Source: an uncultured Bacteroides sp. (GTDB lineage: Bacteria > Bacteroidota > Bacteroidia > Bacteroidales > Bacteroidaceae). From it: 64,000 nt of DNA. Below the pieces are notes generated by a model. It was not told the DNA's origin and did not search any database. It worked only from the letters and a program-made list of their open reading frames with translations. Each line of letters starts with the position of its first letter. Within the stretch, counting starts at the first letter, position 1. The DNA lies in contig CALUJK010000018.1 in the NCBI GenBank assembly GCA_944320945.1, positions 1 to 64,000 of the forward strand, written 5' to 3'. Positions 46,366-55,750 of this stretch are shown here, piece after piece. A program made the position numbers and the translations under genes.

Positions 46366-46956
46366 TTAGAACTGTACCTGCGGAGCAACCTCCGTTCCTT
46401 CCTGCGCTTCGAAGTAGGCACGCTTATCAAATCCAAACATACCTGCTATGATGTTGCGCGGGAAGCGGCGTATAGCCGTATTATACTCCTTGGCCGCGTC
46501 GTTAAAGTTCTTGCGGGCCACATTGATACGGTTCTCCGTACCTTCCAACTGGGCTTGCAGTTCAAGAAAGTTCTGGTTTGCCTTAAGGTTCGGATAGTTC
46601 TCAGTAATGGCAAGCAACTTGCCCAATGCGGTGGCCAGTTGTCCTTGCGCACGTTGATATTCGGCTAACTTCTCCGGTGTCAGGTCGCTGGGATCTACCT
46701 TAATCTGCGTGGCACGGCTGCGGGCAGAGATGACGCCTTCCAGCGTTTCTTTCTCATGGGCAGCATAGCCCTTCACGGTGTTGACTAAATTGGGAATGAG
46801 GTCGGCACGACGCTGATATTGCGTCTCCACATTCGCCCATTGGTTGCTGACATGCTCGTCCATGCTGACCAGACCATTATAACTGCTAACTGTCCATCCT
46901 ACTATAGCGAGGATAACGACCGCCACTGCAATAAGGGTAATTGTACTCTTTTTCAT
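46366..46956 (-). CDS. lemA: LemA family protein
   Basis: The 196-aa protein has an N-terminal membrane anchor (about residues 6-24) followed by a helical bundle. LemA signatures are YNGLVSMDEHVSNQWANVET, RRADLIPNLVNTVKGYA and FNDAAKEYNTAIRRFPRNI. Function is unclear; such proteins are membrane-anchored with the bulk outside or in the periplasm. It lies 118 nt after the TPM gene, with which LemA is often paired. Confidence 0.9.
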   Translation of the reverse strand: MKKSTITLIAVAVVILAIVGWTVSSYNGLVSMDEHVSNQWANVETQYQRRADLIPNLVNTVKGYAAHEKETLEGVISARSRATQIKVDPSDLTPEKLAEYQRAQGQLATALGKLLAITENYPNLKANQNFLELQAQLEGTENRINVARKNFNDAAKEYNTAIRRFPRNIIAGMFGFDKRAYFEAQEGTEVAPQVQF

Positions 46957-47074
46957 ACTTCTCTATTCTATATTATTTTATTAATGGTTACTCCGTATTA
47001 GAATTAATGATTACTCTATATATCCATTTCTATGACTACACCGTATGCAGCCGATACGGGAATGCGTACATCCA

Positions 47075-48004
47075 TCAGAACCTCGTCCCGACCCCGCCGC
47101 CACCGCCGGAACCGCCTCCGAAGCTGCCTCCTCCGAATCCGCCGCCACCCAGGCCGCCGAAACCTCCGAAACCGCCACCGAAAATGATAGGTCCTCCCCC
47201 GCGACCTCCGAAGCCGTCATCATCGGTGTCATCATACGACTCCTGCTCCCGGATGACCTGATGCCCGCAGTTCAGACAGGTATAGGTGATGGCTTCTCGC
47301 CGGACGCCATTACGGTGGGACAGCGTAACACTATCCGTACGTTGCAAGCGATGTTTCCCGCAATGGGGACAGCGGGAGGAAGCTCGATAGACCATCACAC
47401 CCACGGCAATGGCTATGGCAAACAGGCCGAGTATCAGCAGCAACAGTCCGCCCAACGTTATCTCTCCCTCGCGGGCGGAAGAACCGTCGTTCTCCATCGA
47501 CCCGTCCAATCGGGAGCAGACGGCACGTACACCCGCCACCATAGCTTCGCTCCACTGTTCGGCGCGAAGATGGGGCAGCATGTCGCGGGTCTGTATGCGC
47601 TTGCAGATAGCATCCGGCAAAACGCCTTCCAGTCCGTAACCGGTGTAGAACTGAATACATCGCTGCTCAATCACCAATAAGATAATGAGCCCGTTGTCGC
47701 GCCCCTTCTGACCAATGCCCCGCTTGCTCATCAGCTGATGGCAGAAATCGAAACAATCGGCATCGCCTATGCTGCCCACCACAGCCACTACGGTCTGAAT
47801 GCCAGTTTGCTGCTCCAGTGCGTAGAGCATGCGGTCTATGCTGTCCGTGGCGGCGGGACTTAAAATCCCATCGGGATTGCAGGCATAACGGGTGCGGTCT
47901 TGCAGGTGCACCATAGGCAGATTGTCCGGTGTATAGACGGTCTGTGCCACGGCTGCGGAGAGCAGCAGGACACAGCAGATTATCATTGTCAAAATACGTT
48001 TCAT
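47075..48004 (-). CDS. TPM domain protein (YgcG family)
   Basis: A 309-aa protein with signal peptide (about residues 1-20, IICCVLLLSAAVA), a TPM domain (about 30-160; VVAVVGSIGDADCFDFCHQL, RGIGQKGRDNGLIILL), one membrane segment (about 180-200) and a zinc-ribbon-like part with CPHCGKHRLQ and CLNCGHQVI. The tail is almost pure glycine and phenylalanine. The start at 48004 gives a normal signal peptide; the in-frame ATG at 48052 adds 16 residues that hide it. TPM proteins are linked to membrane protein turnover, but the role here is inferred. It sits between the hydrolase and lemA. Confidence 0.85.
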   Translation of the reverse strand: MKRILTMIICCVLLLSAAVAQTVYTPDNLPMVHLQDRTRYACNPDGILSPAATDSIDRMLYALEQQTGIQTVVAVVGSIGDADCFDFCHQLMSKRGIGQKGRDNGLIILLVIEQRCIQFYTGYGLEGVLPDAICKRIQTRDMLPHLRAEQWSEAMVAGVRAVCSRLDGSMENDGSSAREGEITLGGLLLLILGLFAIAIAVGVMVYRASSRCPHCGKHRLQRTDSVTLSHRNGVRREAITYTCLNCGHQVIREQESYDDTDDDGFGGRGGGPIIFGGGFGGFGGLGGGGFGGGSFGGGSGGGGGVGTRF

Positions 48005-48048
48005 AATTAATGTTCGATTATGACGAGGCGAATATACAGATTCTATCG

Positions 48049-49029
48049 TCATGGCATGTATTTATCGGTAAATTCTTTCACGCGGCGGGTATATTCCGCC
48101 TTGTTTTCCTTGTAGGAGACGGCATGTGCGGCACCGGGTACAAGCCACAGTTCCTTAGGCTCAGGCTTAGCCTCGTACAGGGGATAGACCATTGCCGTAG
48201 GCACGAAGGTATCGGCATCACCGTGAATAAAGAGCATGGGTAATGCGCACTTCTGCACCTGACTGAGGGCGGATGCCTGCCGGAACGACCAGCCATACTC
48301 CCACCGGCACAACAGGTCGGCCGTGTGGAGCAATGGGAAAGGAGGCAGCAGAAACATGCTGCGAAGCTCGTTGGCAAACTCGTCCCACACGGTGGTATAG
48401 CCGCAATCCTCCACGAGGCACTTCACCCAAGGTTGCTGATTGACACCCTGCCCCAAGTCGCCGGAGAGCATCATCGTCGTGGCCGCTCCCATCGAGATGC
48501 CATGAACCACCATCTGCGTATGTCCCAATGAGTCGGCAAACAGCTCATTAGCTTCCTCCATCCATTGAAGCACGTCCAGACGATCGAACCAGCCCATCTG
48601 TATGGCACTGCCTCCGCTCATGCCATGCGCATGGAGGTCGGGCAAGAGGATGTTATATCCTAACTGCCGACTATACAGATAGCCGATGTGCAACATGCGT
48701 ACGGCGTTGTCGGTATATCCGTGGACGATAACCGCCGTCTTCGGTGTGGGATGGGCGGCGCGCACCATAAGTGCGTGCAATGGTTCCCCGCTCCGGTCAC
48801 TGTCGATGTACCAGTCGCGCAAGGCACCCGCCTGCATAAGGCTGTCCACCCAAGATTGTAACTCGGGATAGGTGCGATACATATAGTCCATGGAAGCAGC
48901 CATATCGCGGCTGCGGGGCTCCAGTTCGCTGGGGCGCAGGGCAAAGCCCAGTACGTAGTAGGCAGCACAGAGCAGGATGGTGATAAATGTCAAGAGGATG
49001 ATGAGCGTGTATTTCAGCGTTCGTCTCAT
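48049..49029 (-). CDS. Membrane-anchored alpha/beta hydrolase
   Basis: The protein has 326 aa from MRRTLKYTLI. A membrane anchor (about residues 7-30) is followed by an alpha/beta-hydrolase domain. The nucleophile elbow GISMG puts Ser at residue 179; VIVHGYTDNA forms the oxyanion region, DLHAHGMSGGS a family loop, and LFIHGDADTFVP and PGAAHAVSY hold the acid and the His. This is the BAAT/DUF1749-like or prolyl-oligopeptidase-like shape seen in many Bacteroides; the ester or peptide substrate is unknown. ATG at 49062 is an alternative but less likely start. First gene of a unit with TPM and lemA. Confidence 0.85.
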   Translation of the reverse strand: MRRTLKYTLIILLTFITILLCAAYYVLGFALRPSELEPRSRDMAASMDYMYRTYPELQSWVDSLMQAGALRDWYIDSDRSGEPLHALMVRAAHPTPKTAVIVHGYTDNAVRMLHIGYLYSRQLGYNILLPDLHAHGMSGGSAIQMGWFDRLDVLQWMEEANELFADSLGHTQMVVHGISMGAATTMMLSGDLGQGVNQQPWVKCLVEDCGYTTVWDEFANELRSMFLLPPFPLLHTADLLCRWEYGWSFRQASALSQVQKCALPMLFIHGDADTFVPTAMVYPLYEAKPEPKELWLVPGAAHAVSYKENKAEYTRRVKEFTDKYMP

Positions 49030-49160
49030 AGGGGAAGATGATAGTCTATTGCTTCGTGTCAATAGTTTTATGGTGTCAATTATATTAGTTCTACTTTATT
49101 AATCATGAATGAATCTCATTACTCTCTTTCTCGGTCTCCACAACCATCGCCCTTCCCTCT

Positions 49161-49443
49161 TCATCGGCAACCCCGATTATACTTGATATCCTCACCGTCG
49201 CCTCCGCTGCCAAAGCCTCCTTCGTTGCCGCTGTTGCCGTCGCTAATACCTTTGACTAGCTTATAATCGGTCAAGGTAGCATAGCTGACACCTCGTCAAG
49301 CACGCCGGCATTCTGAAATTGCAGTCTGTTGAGTACGCTTTCGCGGAACTCTTTGCTCGGTGTAAAGACGATGCGCGGATTCTTTATCATGATGCGCCCT
49401 TGTCTTGAGGGTTGAACTCCTTTATAAGCTTGTATTTATACAT
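49161..49443 (-). pseudogene. Decayed short gene, possibly HU-like DNA-binding protein
   Basis: The minus strand holds a coding trace spread over three frames. It begins with ATG at 49443 (MYKYKLIKEFNPQDKGAS, then stop), continues in another frame as NPRIVFTPSKEFRESVLNRL and QFQNAGVLDEVSA, and in a third as TLTDYKLVKG with a Gly-rich end. Together they would give a protein of about 90 residues. The FTPSKEFRESV segment and the KY-LIK opening resemble HU-like DNA-binding proteins of Bacteroides, though the match is short. At least two frameshifts make it non-functional. The rest of the 49030-49738 gap contains only the GSCFA promoter and ATTCTTCATT-type repeats. Confidence 0.5.
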
Positions 49444-49685
49444 AAAGCTTCCTTTTTTAGTGGAGTTGCAGATGCAAAGATAGTGTTTTTTAGATAGTAT
49501 GCAAGTAATCTTAGAAAATATGTAACAACAAAAGCATCAAAAAGGACAAATGTACCTCATTGCTGATGACATACGTGTGTCGTCGCTTATGAATTTCTGT
49601 TTCCTCCCCGCCAATCACCTCCATTTCTTATCATCCTCCACAGGAGAAATTCTTCGTTCTCCGTTCTTCATTCTTCATTTAATTA

Positions 49686-49693
49686 TATCTTTG
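49686..49693 (+). promoter_or_regulatory. Candidate -7 box of the GSCFA gene
   Basis: TATCTTTG lies 45 nt upstream of the start codon, directly after ATTCTTCATT repeats (49660-49680). No -33 box. Confidence 0.5.
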
Positions 49694-49738
49694 TTGCCAG
49701 TGAACACATTATATATATTATAGTAACCCGCATAACTC

Positions 49739-50728
49739 ATGGAACTACAGACCCCTGTCACCCTGCCTGCCGGCCTGCCCTTCATCAGCCATGCCGACCG
49801 CTTGATGCTGCTCGGCTCCTGCTTCGCCACCGAAATAGGCACACGCCTCACGGAAGCCAAGTTCAACTGTGACGTCAATCCCTTCGGCGTACTTTACAAC
49901 CCCCTTTCCTTATCCACCGCACTGCGCCGCATAGTGACCGGTCAGCCCTATGGCGCTGACGAACTCTATCAGCACAACGGACTATGGCACAGCCCAATGC
50001 ACCACGGTGACTTCTCTGCCCCTAATGTCACCGAGGCACTGGAGCGTATCAACCATCGGCTGACCCACGCTCACCGCTCACTGACGCAACTGACGAGACT
50101 GCTGCTGACCTTCGGCACGGCGTGGGTGTACGAAGATAAGGAGAGCGGTCGCGTGGTAGGTAACTGCCACAAGCTGCCCGAGCGGTTCTTCCGTCGCCGC
50201 CTGCTGACGGTGGACGAGGTGGTGTCCGATTATGTCAGCCTGCTATCCGGGCTGCTGGCCGTCTGTCCCCAGCTGAAGGTGCTTATCACTATCAGCCCTA
50301 TCCGACACCTGCGCGACGGGCTTCATCAAAACCAACTGAGTAAGGCCACACTGCTGCTGGCCACGGAGCGTGTCTGCTCGCTTTTCCCTGACCGGGTATC
50401 CTACTTCCCTGCATACGAGATACTGCTGGACGAGCTTCGCGACTATCGCTTCTACGCTCCGGATATGGTGCATCCTTCGGAAGTGACCGTCAGCTACGTA
50501 TGGGAACGCTTCTCGCAAGCCTGCTTCTCCGCGGAGACGAGACAGCTTGTAGCCACCTGTCAGCAGCTGGCTCGCGACCTGTCACACCGGCCTCTCCGCC
50601 CTGATTCGGAAGCTTATAAGCGTTTTTTAGGACAAATCATGTTAAAAATAGACCAACTGACGGAAAAATATCCGTACTTAGGCTTCCAAAATGAAAAGGA
50701 ACTATGCAATACACGATTGAACAAATAA
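49739..50728 (+). CDS. GSCFA-domain protein (SGNH-like hydrolase)
   Basis: A 329-aa protein of the GSCFA family, named after the motif seen here as LLGSCFATEIG near residues 29-39, where Ser is the likely nucleophile. VNPFGVLYNP, ISPIRHLRDG and DMVHPSEVTVSYVW (with a D..H pair at the end) complete an SGNH-like arrangement. The natural substrate is not known; an esterase or acyltransferase role is inferred from the fold. Its end overlaps the murF-alr start by 25 nt. The pairing with murF-alr suggests a cell-wall connection. Confidence 0.85.
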   Translation: MELQTPVTLPAGLPFISHADRLMLLGSCFATEIGTRLTEAKFNCDVNPFGVLYNPLSLSTALRRIVTGQPYGADELYQHNGLWHSPMHHGDFSAPNVTEALERINHRLTHAHRSLTQLTRLLLTFGTAWVYEDKESGRVVGNCHKLPERFFRRRLLTVDEVVSDYVSLLSGLLAVCPQLKVLITISPIRHLRDGLHQNQLSKATLLLATERVCSLFPDRVSYFPAYEILLDELRDYRFYAPDMVHPSEVTVSYVWERFSQACFSAETRQLVATCQQLARDLSHRPLRPDSEAYKRFLGQIMLKIDQLTEKYPYLGFQNEKELCNTRLNK

Positions 50729-53196
50729 GCACACTGATGGGCGCGCGCCTAGAAGGGCATGCGCCACAAGCTATCATCAACTGGCTGCTGACCGATAGCC
50801 GGTCGCTCAGTTTCCCTGAGGAGACACTCTTCTTCGCACTGACCACCAAGCGCAACAGTGGCGCACGATACATAGCGGAACTCTATGCCCGTGGCGTGCG
50901 CAACTTCGTAGTCGGCGAACAGGAGTACAACACTTCTCCGTCGGACTTCCCTCAAGACGATACCGCCAACTACCTCATCGTCTCCAACCCGCTGAAAGCC
51001 CTGCAAAAGCTGGCCGAACAGCATAGGGAGCGCTTCCATATCCCCATCATCGGCATCACGGGCAGCAACGGCAAGACCATCGTCAAGGAATGGTTGCACC
51101 AACTGCTCAGTCCCGAACGGGCTATTACCCGCTCACCGCGCAGCTATAATTCGCAGATAGGTGTGCCGCTGTCCGTGTGGCAGTTGGACGAAAGCAGTCA
51201 GCTGGGCATCTTCGAGGCAGGCATATCCGAACCCGAGGAGATGCGAGCCTTGCAGAACATCATCCGCCCCACTATTGGCATACTGACGAATATAGGCGGG
51301 GCGCATCAGGAAAACTTCTTCTCCTTACAAGAGAAGTGCATGGAGAAACTGACGCTGTTTAAAGACTGCGACGTGGTCATCTACAACGGCGACGATGAGT
51401 TCATCAGCAACTGTGTGGCCAAGTCCATGCTCTCTGCCCGCGAAATCGCGTGGAGCCGGACAGACATGGAGCGTCCCCTGTACATCAGCAAGGTGGAGAA
51501 GCGGGAGGACTCGACCTACATTGCCTATCGCTATCTGGATATGGACAATAGCTTCGTGCTGCCCTTCATAGATGATGCCTCCATCGAGAACTCGTTGAAC
51601 TGCCTCGCCGCCTGCCTGTATCTGATGTTACCAGCCGAGCAGATAACCGAACGGATGAACCGCTTGGAACCGATTGCCATGCGCCTGGAGGTGAAGGAGG
51701 GAAAGAATGGCTGCCTGCTCATCAACGACAGTTACAACAGTGACATGACGTCGCTGGACATCGCGCTGGACTTCCTCTACCGGCGCTCACTCAGCACGGG
51801 GCTGAAGCGCACACTCATCCTGTCCGACATACTGGAGACAGGGCAGAACGCCCCCACTCTGTACCGCCGCTTGACGCAACTGATGCACAGTCGGCAGATA
51901 GACCGCATCATAGGCGTGGGGCGTGACATCTCCTCGTGTGCCGACCTCTTCTCCGGCGAGAAGGCGTTCTATCCCAATACGGAGGCACTGATGCAGGCCA
52001 TCGCACGGGGCGAGTTGTCACTCAGTAACGAATTGATACTGATTAAAGGCGCCCGTAAGTTTGGCTTCGACGCACTGACTGAGCTGCTTGAAAAGAAGGT
52101 GCATGAGACTATCCTCGAGGTCAATCTGAGTGCCATGATAGCTAATCTGAACCACTATCGCGCCATGTTGAAGCGTCCAGACACGAAGATGGTGTGCATG
52201 GTGAAAGCCTCGGCTTATGGGGCAGGTTCCTATGAGATAGCAAAGACGCTGCAAGAGCACCATGTGGACTACTTGGCCGTGGCTGTGGCCGACGAAGGCT
52301 CCGACCTGCGCAAGGCGGGCATTACGACCAACATCATCATCATGAACCCGGAGATGACGGCCTTCAAAACGATGTTTGACTACAAGCTGGAGCCGGAGGT
52401 GTACAGTTTCCATATGCTGGACGCACTGGTGCGGGCGGCAGAAAAGGAGGGCATCACCCACTTCCCCATCCACATCAAGATAGATACCGGCATGCACCGG
52501 TTGGGCTTTGCTCCGGAGGAGATGCCACGGCTGGTCAGCTGCCTGAAGGAGCAAGATGCGGTGATAGCACGCTCTGTGTTCTCGCATCTGGCGGGCAGTG
52601 ACTCGGCACAGTTTGATGCCTTCACCCGCCAGCAGATAGAAAGCTTCGAAAGGGCAGCGGCACAGCTTCAGGCCGCCTTCCCCCACCGCATCTTGCGGCA
52701 CATCTGCAACACGGCCGGCATCGAGCGCTTTCCGGGGGCACAGTTCGACATGGTGCGTCTGGGCATCGGCCTCTACGGCATCAACCCGATAAACAACTCT
52801 ATCATCAATAATGTAAACACGCTGAAGACAACCATCCTACAGATACGGGATGTGCCGCAGGAAGATACGGTAGGCTACAGTCGTCGCGGGCGGTTGACGC
52901 GGCCGTCGCGCATCGCAGCCATTCCCATCGGCTATGCGGACGGACTGAACCGTCACTTGGGCGTAGGGCGTACATACTGTCTGGTGAACGGGCATCGCGC
53001 TCCCTATGTGGGCAACATCTGTATGGACGTGTGCATGATAGACGTCACGGATATTCCTTGCCATGAGGGGGACACGGTGGAGATATTCGGCGACCATCTG
53101 CCCATCACCGTGCTGTCTGACGCGCTGGACACCATCCCATACGAGGTGCTGACGAACATCTCTTCTCGGGTGAAGCGGGTGTATTATCAGGATTAA
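50704..53196 (+). CDS. murF-alr: Fused MurF ligase and alanine racemase
   Basis: The 830-aa protein joins two cell-wall enzymes. Residues 1 to about 460 are MurF, which adds D-Ala-D-Ala to UDP-MurNAc-tripeptide with ATP; the P-loop ITGSNGKTIVK is near 117-127 and NDSYNSD follows. Residues about 465-830 are an alanine racemase: the PLP lysine is near residue 501 (VKASAYGAG), and the catalytic tyrosine near 725 (VGYSRRGRL). Fusion channels D-alanine production toward its use and is known from Bacteroidota. A GGAA-type ribosome site lies in the overlapping end of the GSCFA gene. Confidence 0.95.
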   Translation: MQYTIEQISTLMGARLEGHAPQAIINWLLTDSRSLSFPEETLFFALTTKRNSGARYIAELYARGVRNFVVGEQEYNTSPSDFPQDDTANYLIVSNPLKALQKLAEQHRERFHIPIIGITGSNGKTIVKEWLHQLLSPERAITRSPRSYNSQIGVPLSVWQLDESSQLGIFEAGISEPEEMRALQNIIRPTIGILTNIGGAHQENFFSLQEKCMEKLTLFKDCDVVIYNGDDEFISNCVAKSMLSAREIAWSRTDMERPLYISKVEKREDSTYIAYRYLDMDNSFVLPFIDDASIENSLNCLAACLYLMLPAEQITERMNRLEPIAMRLEVKEGKNGCLLINDSYNSDMTSLDIALDFLYRRSLSTGLKRTLILSDILETGQNAPTLYRRLTQLMHSRQIDRIIGVGRDISSCADLFSGEKAFYPNTEALMQAIARGELSLSNELILIKGARKFGFDALTELLEKKVHETILEVNLSAMIANLNHYRAMLKRPDTKMVCMVKASAYGAGSYEIAKTLQEHHVDYLAVAVADEGSDLRKAGITTNIIIMNPEMTAFKTMFDYKLEPEVYSFHMLDALVRAAEKEGITHFPIHIKIDTGMHRLGFAPEEMPRLVSCLKEQDAVIARSVFSHLAGSDSAQFDAFTRQQIESFERAAAQLQAAFPHRILRHICNTAGIERFPGAQFDMVRLGIGLYGINPINNSIINNVNTLKTTILQIRDVPQEDTVGYSRRGRLTRPSRIAAIPIGYADGLNRHLGVGRTYCLVNGHRAPYVGNICMDVCMIDVTDIPCHEGDTVEIFGDHLPITVLSDALDTIPYEVLTNISSRVKRVYYQD

Positions 53197-53280
53197 GAGC
53201 AGAACAGACGAGCCTGTTACAGCAGAAGGGTGGTAACGTAATGAGATATGGCACGCATACTGCCTCTTTGATTATAAAGT

Positions 53281-53304
53281 GCTGAGGGCATTCCTACCCT
53301 CAGC
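53281..53304. terminator. Hairpin between convergent murF-alr and GH3 genes
   Basis: GCTGAGGG and CCCTCAGC form a perfect 8-bp stem with an 8-nt loop. It is followed on the plus strand by CTTATGTCTTT, a weak T-rich tract. Location between two converging genes supports a shared terminator. Confidence 0.7.
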
Positions 53305-53320
53305 CTTATGTCTTTGGAGG

Positions 53321-55738
53321 TTAAGGCAGCGCCTCTACCGTCTGCCGCAAGCGGATATCCTCACTGGAAGCCCCTATCATGAACTCGAATTCGCCCGGCT
53401 CCACCGTCCACTGCATGTGACGGTCCAGCAATTGCAAATCTTCGGACGTCAGGGTGAAAGTGACCTGCTTCGTCTCACCCGGCCGGAGCGTTATCCGCTC
53501 GAAGCCACGCAGCACCGAGTCGTAAGCGATGACACTGCTTACCTTGTCGCGTACATAGAGCTGCACCACTTCATCGCCGGCACGACTGCCCGTATTAGTC
53601 ACATTGAAACGGATGATATAGTTGCCTTGCGTAGATTGGCGGAGAGGTGTCACTTCCAGATTGGAATACTCGAACGTCGTGTAACTCAGTCCATATCCAA
53701 ACGGGTACAGTGCCCCGAGGACACGCGTCTTGCCCGCTCCGTTGGGACCTTCGCCCGGTTGCCCGGCATGCGAACCCGGCTTAAAGGGGAAGTTCAATTC
53801 GATTTGCCCGACACTCTTGGGGAAAGTCACCGTCAGTTTACCGCCCGGATTATGCTCACCAAACAGGGTTTCAGCCACCAAAATACCTCCCTGACAACCG
53901 GGGAACCATGCCTCAAGAATGGCCGGTACATGTACATCCGCCCAATTGATGGTAAGCGGTTGACCGTTAATAAGTACCAGCACGACAGGCTTACCCGTGG
54001 CATAAAGCGCCTCAAGCAATTGCTGCTGACGTCCCGGCAGATCAAGCGAAGTGCGCGAGCGGCTCTCACCCGTGCAGAACTCATCTTCGCCCAATACGGC
54101 TATCACCACATCACAGTCACGCGCCTTCTGCACGGCATCGGCGATACCGGCTTCCTCGTCTGCGGTCAACGGAGCAGGCAGAATCTCGGTAGAGGGCCAT
54201 CCGGCATCTACCACCTCACATCCCTTGGCATAAAGCACTTCGAACGAACCGGACAGATACTGACGAAGGCCGTCAAGCACCGTTACCGTCTTTAGCCCGT
54301 TCGGCCCGTAACGGCTTATCATGAAATTATCTTCATCGGCCAGCGGACCGGTCACCAGCACTTTCTTGATACGCTGCTTGTCCAGCGGCAACAGATTGTC
54401 GGCATTCTTCAGTAGGACGAGTGACTGCTGCTGCATCTCCTTGACGAAGTCCATGTTGCGTTCCACACCTCCAACCTTGTCCGACGCTTGGGTGTCTTCC
54501 ACATACGGATGGTCGAACAGTCCCAACCGGAACTTGACACTCAAGACCTCGGCTACCCGCTTATCAACAGTAGCCATAGATATTTTCTTCTCCTCCAGCA
54601 ACCGACGTATTGGCAAGATAAAATCCGATGGAGGTGTGAAATGGGTACGCACATTTAGTCCTGCCTCAAGCACTTGGCGGACAGCCTCATCATACGTATC
54701 GGCCACATGGTGCTTGGTCTGCACGAACTCCACCGCTTCGCTGTCACTCACCACATAGCCGTCGAAGCCGTACTCCTCGCGCAACAGTTCAGTCAGGAAA
54801 TAGTAACTGGCAGACACGGGCACACCGTCCCAATCATTGTAGCTGCTCATCACGCCCATGGGATGCGCCTCGCGTATCACCTTCTTGAAGGGATACAGAT
54901 AGAGTTGATGCAATTCACGTGGTGCCACATGGGGGTCGGTCCGGCAGTTTCCGTCACGCCCACCCTTGGGGACACTATACACAGCATAATGCTTCAAAGT
55001 AGATGCCACTCCCTGCGACTGTATGCCGTTCACCATCTCCGCACCGAGTTCTGCTATCAGATAAGGATCTTCACCGTAACACTCCAATGTACGTCCCCAA
55101 CGGGGGTCGCGCACCACGTCCAAAATGGGCGCATAGACATTGGTATATCCCAACGCCTTAGCCTCTTGTCCGACAATGACACCGGCCCGGTGCACCAAGT
55201 CACGGTTCCACGTACTTCCTATGGCAATCGGTGCGGGCAACGGTGTGGCCTTCGTATGGTTCAACCCATGTATGCCTTCGTTGGTAAAGTCCACGGGAAT
55301 GCCCAGCCGCGTCTCTTCCACAAACCAGCGCTGTACGGTATTGATGGCCTCGGCATGTTTACTGAAAGGATGAAGCAGATGGGTCACGCGCGTACTCTTC
55401 TTCCCTACCCCGTTCAGCATTTCGTCGATATTAGCTATGCCGTCTTTCCAAATCTCGTTCTTCCATCCGGCGGTAGGCAGTGAATCTTTCAGCACCCGCC
55501 CGTAACCATAGAGCGTAGCAAGCTGGCAGGTTTTCTCTTCCACATTCATCTGCGAGAGCAAATCGGCCACACGTTTGTCTACCGATTGCGTCGGGTCTTC
55601 GTATATGTCCTTTTTACCATTCTTGTTAAAGTCAATCCAGCCTTTGTGATACATTTCTTTGTGTTGTGCATACGTTTCTCCCGTTGCCAGCGTCAGGCTG
55701 AGGAGGAATACACCCGAAATCAGTTTGTGATGTTTCAT
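53321..55738 (-). CDS. GH3-family beta-glycosidase
   Basis: An intact 805-aa secreted GH3 enzyme. Signal peptide about residues 1-24 (LTLATGETYAQ), an unusual acidic segment IDFNKNGKKDIYEDP, the GH3 N-terminal barrel with nucleophile D332 in VVSDSEAVEF and substrate loop ATPLPAPIAIGSTWN, the GH3_C domain (LINGQPLTINWADV, NPGGKLTVTFPKS) and a fibronectin-III-like domain (PFGYGLSYTTFEYSNL). Beta-glucosidase or beta-xylosidase are the common activities; sequence alone does not decide. It is 12 nt downstream of a C45-type hydrolase gene and likely periplasmic. Confidence 0.9.
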   Translation of the reverse strand: MKHHKLISGVFLLSLTLATGETYAQHKEMYHKGWIDFNKNGKKDIYEDPTQSVDKRVADLLSQMNVEEKTCQLATLYGYGRVLKDSLPTAGWKNEIWKDGIANIDEMLNGVGKKSTRVTHLLHPFSKHAEAINTVQRWFVEETRLGIPVDFTNEGIHGLNHTKATPLPAPIAIGSTWNRDLVHRAGVIVGQEAKALGYTNVYAPILDVVRDPRWGRTLECYGEDPYLIAELGAEMVNGIQSQGVASTLKHYAVYSVPKGGRDGNCRTDPHVAPRELHQLYLYPFKKVIREAHPMGVMSSYNDWDGVPVSASYYFLTELLREEYGFDGYVVSDSEAVEFVQTKHHVADTYDEAVRQVLEAGLNVRTHFTPPSDFILPIRRLLEEKKISMATVDKRVAEVLSVKFRLGLFDHPYVEDTQASDKVGGVERNMDFVKEMQQQSLVLLKNADNLLPLDKQRIKKVLVTGPLADEDNFMISRYGPNGLKTVTVLDGLRQYLSGSFEVLYAKGCEVVDAGWPSTEILPAPLTADEEAGIADAVQKARDCDVVIAVLGEDEFCTGESRSRTSLDLPGRQQQLLEALYATGKPVVLVLINGQPLTINWADVHVPAILEAWFPGCQGGILVAETLFGEHNPGGKLTVTFPKSVGQIELNFPFKPGSHAGQPGEGPNGAGKTRVLGALYPFGYGLSYTTFEYSNLEVTPLRQSTQGNYIIRFNVTNTGSRAGDEVVQLYVRDKVSSVIAYDSVLRGFERITLRPGETKQVTFTLTSEDLQLLDRHMQWTVEPGEFEFMIGASSEDIRLRQTVEALP

Positions 55739-55750
55739 GAATTCTTTATT

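Noticed and set aside
46941..47261. Proline-rich plus-strand frame
   Set aside because: It is the reverse reading of the glycine-rich tail of the TPM protein.
53279..54295. Long open frame on the plus strand (338 codons) opposite the GH3 gene
   Set aside because: It is fully antisense to an intact GH3 gene with all motifs, has no recognisable domain and is rich in Arg, His and Thr as expected from reverse-strand reading.
54674..55483. Plus-strand open frame of 269 codons
   Set aside because: Antisense shadow of the same GH3 gene; no domain, and composition typical of a reversed coding strand.
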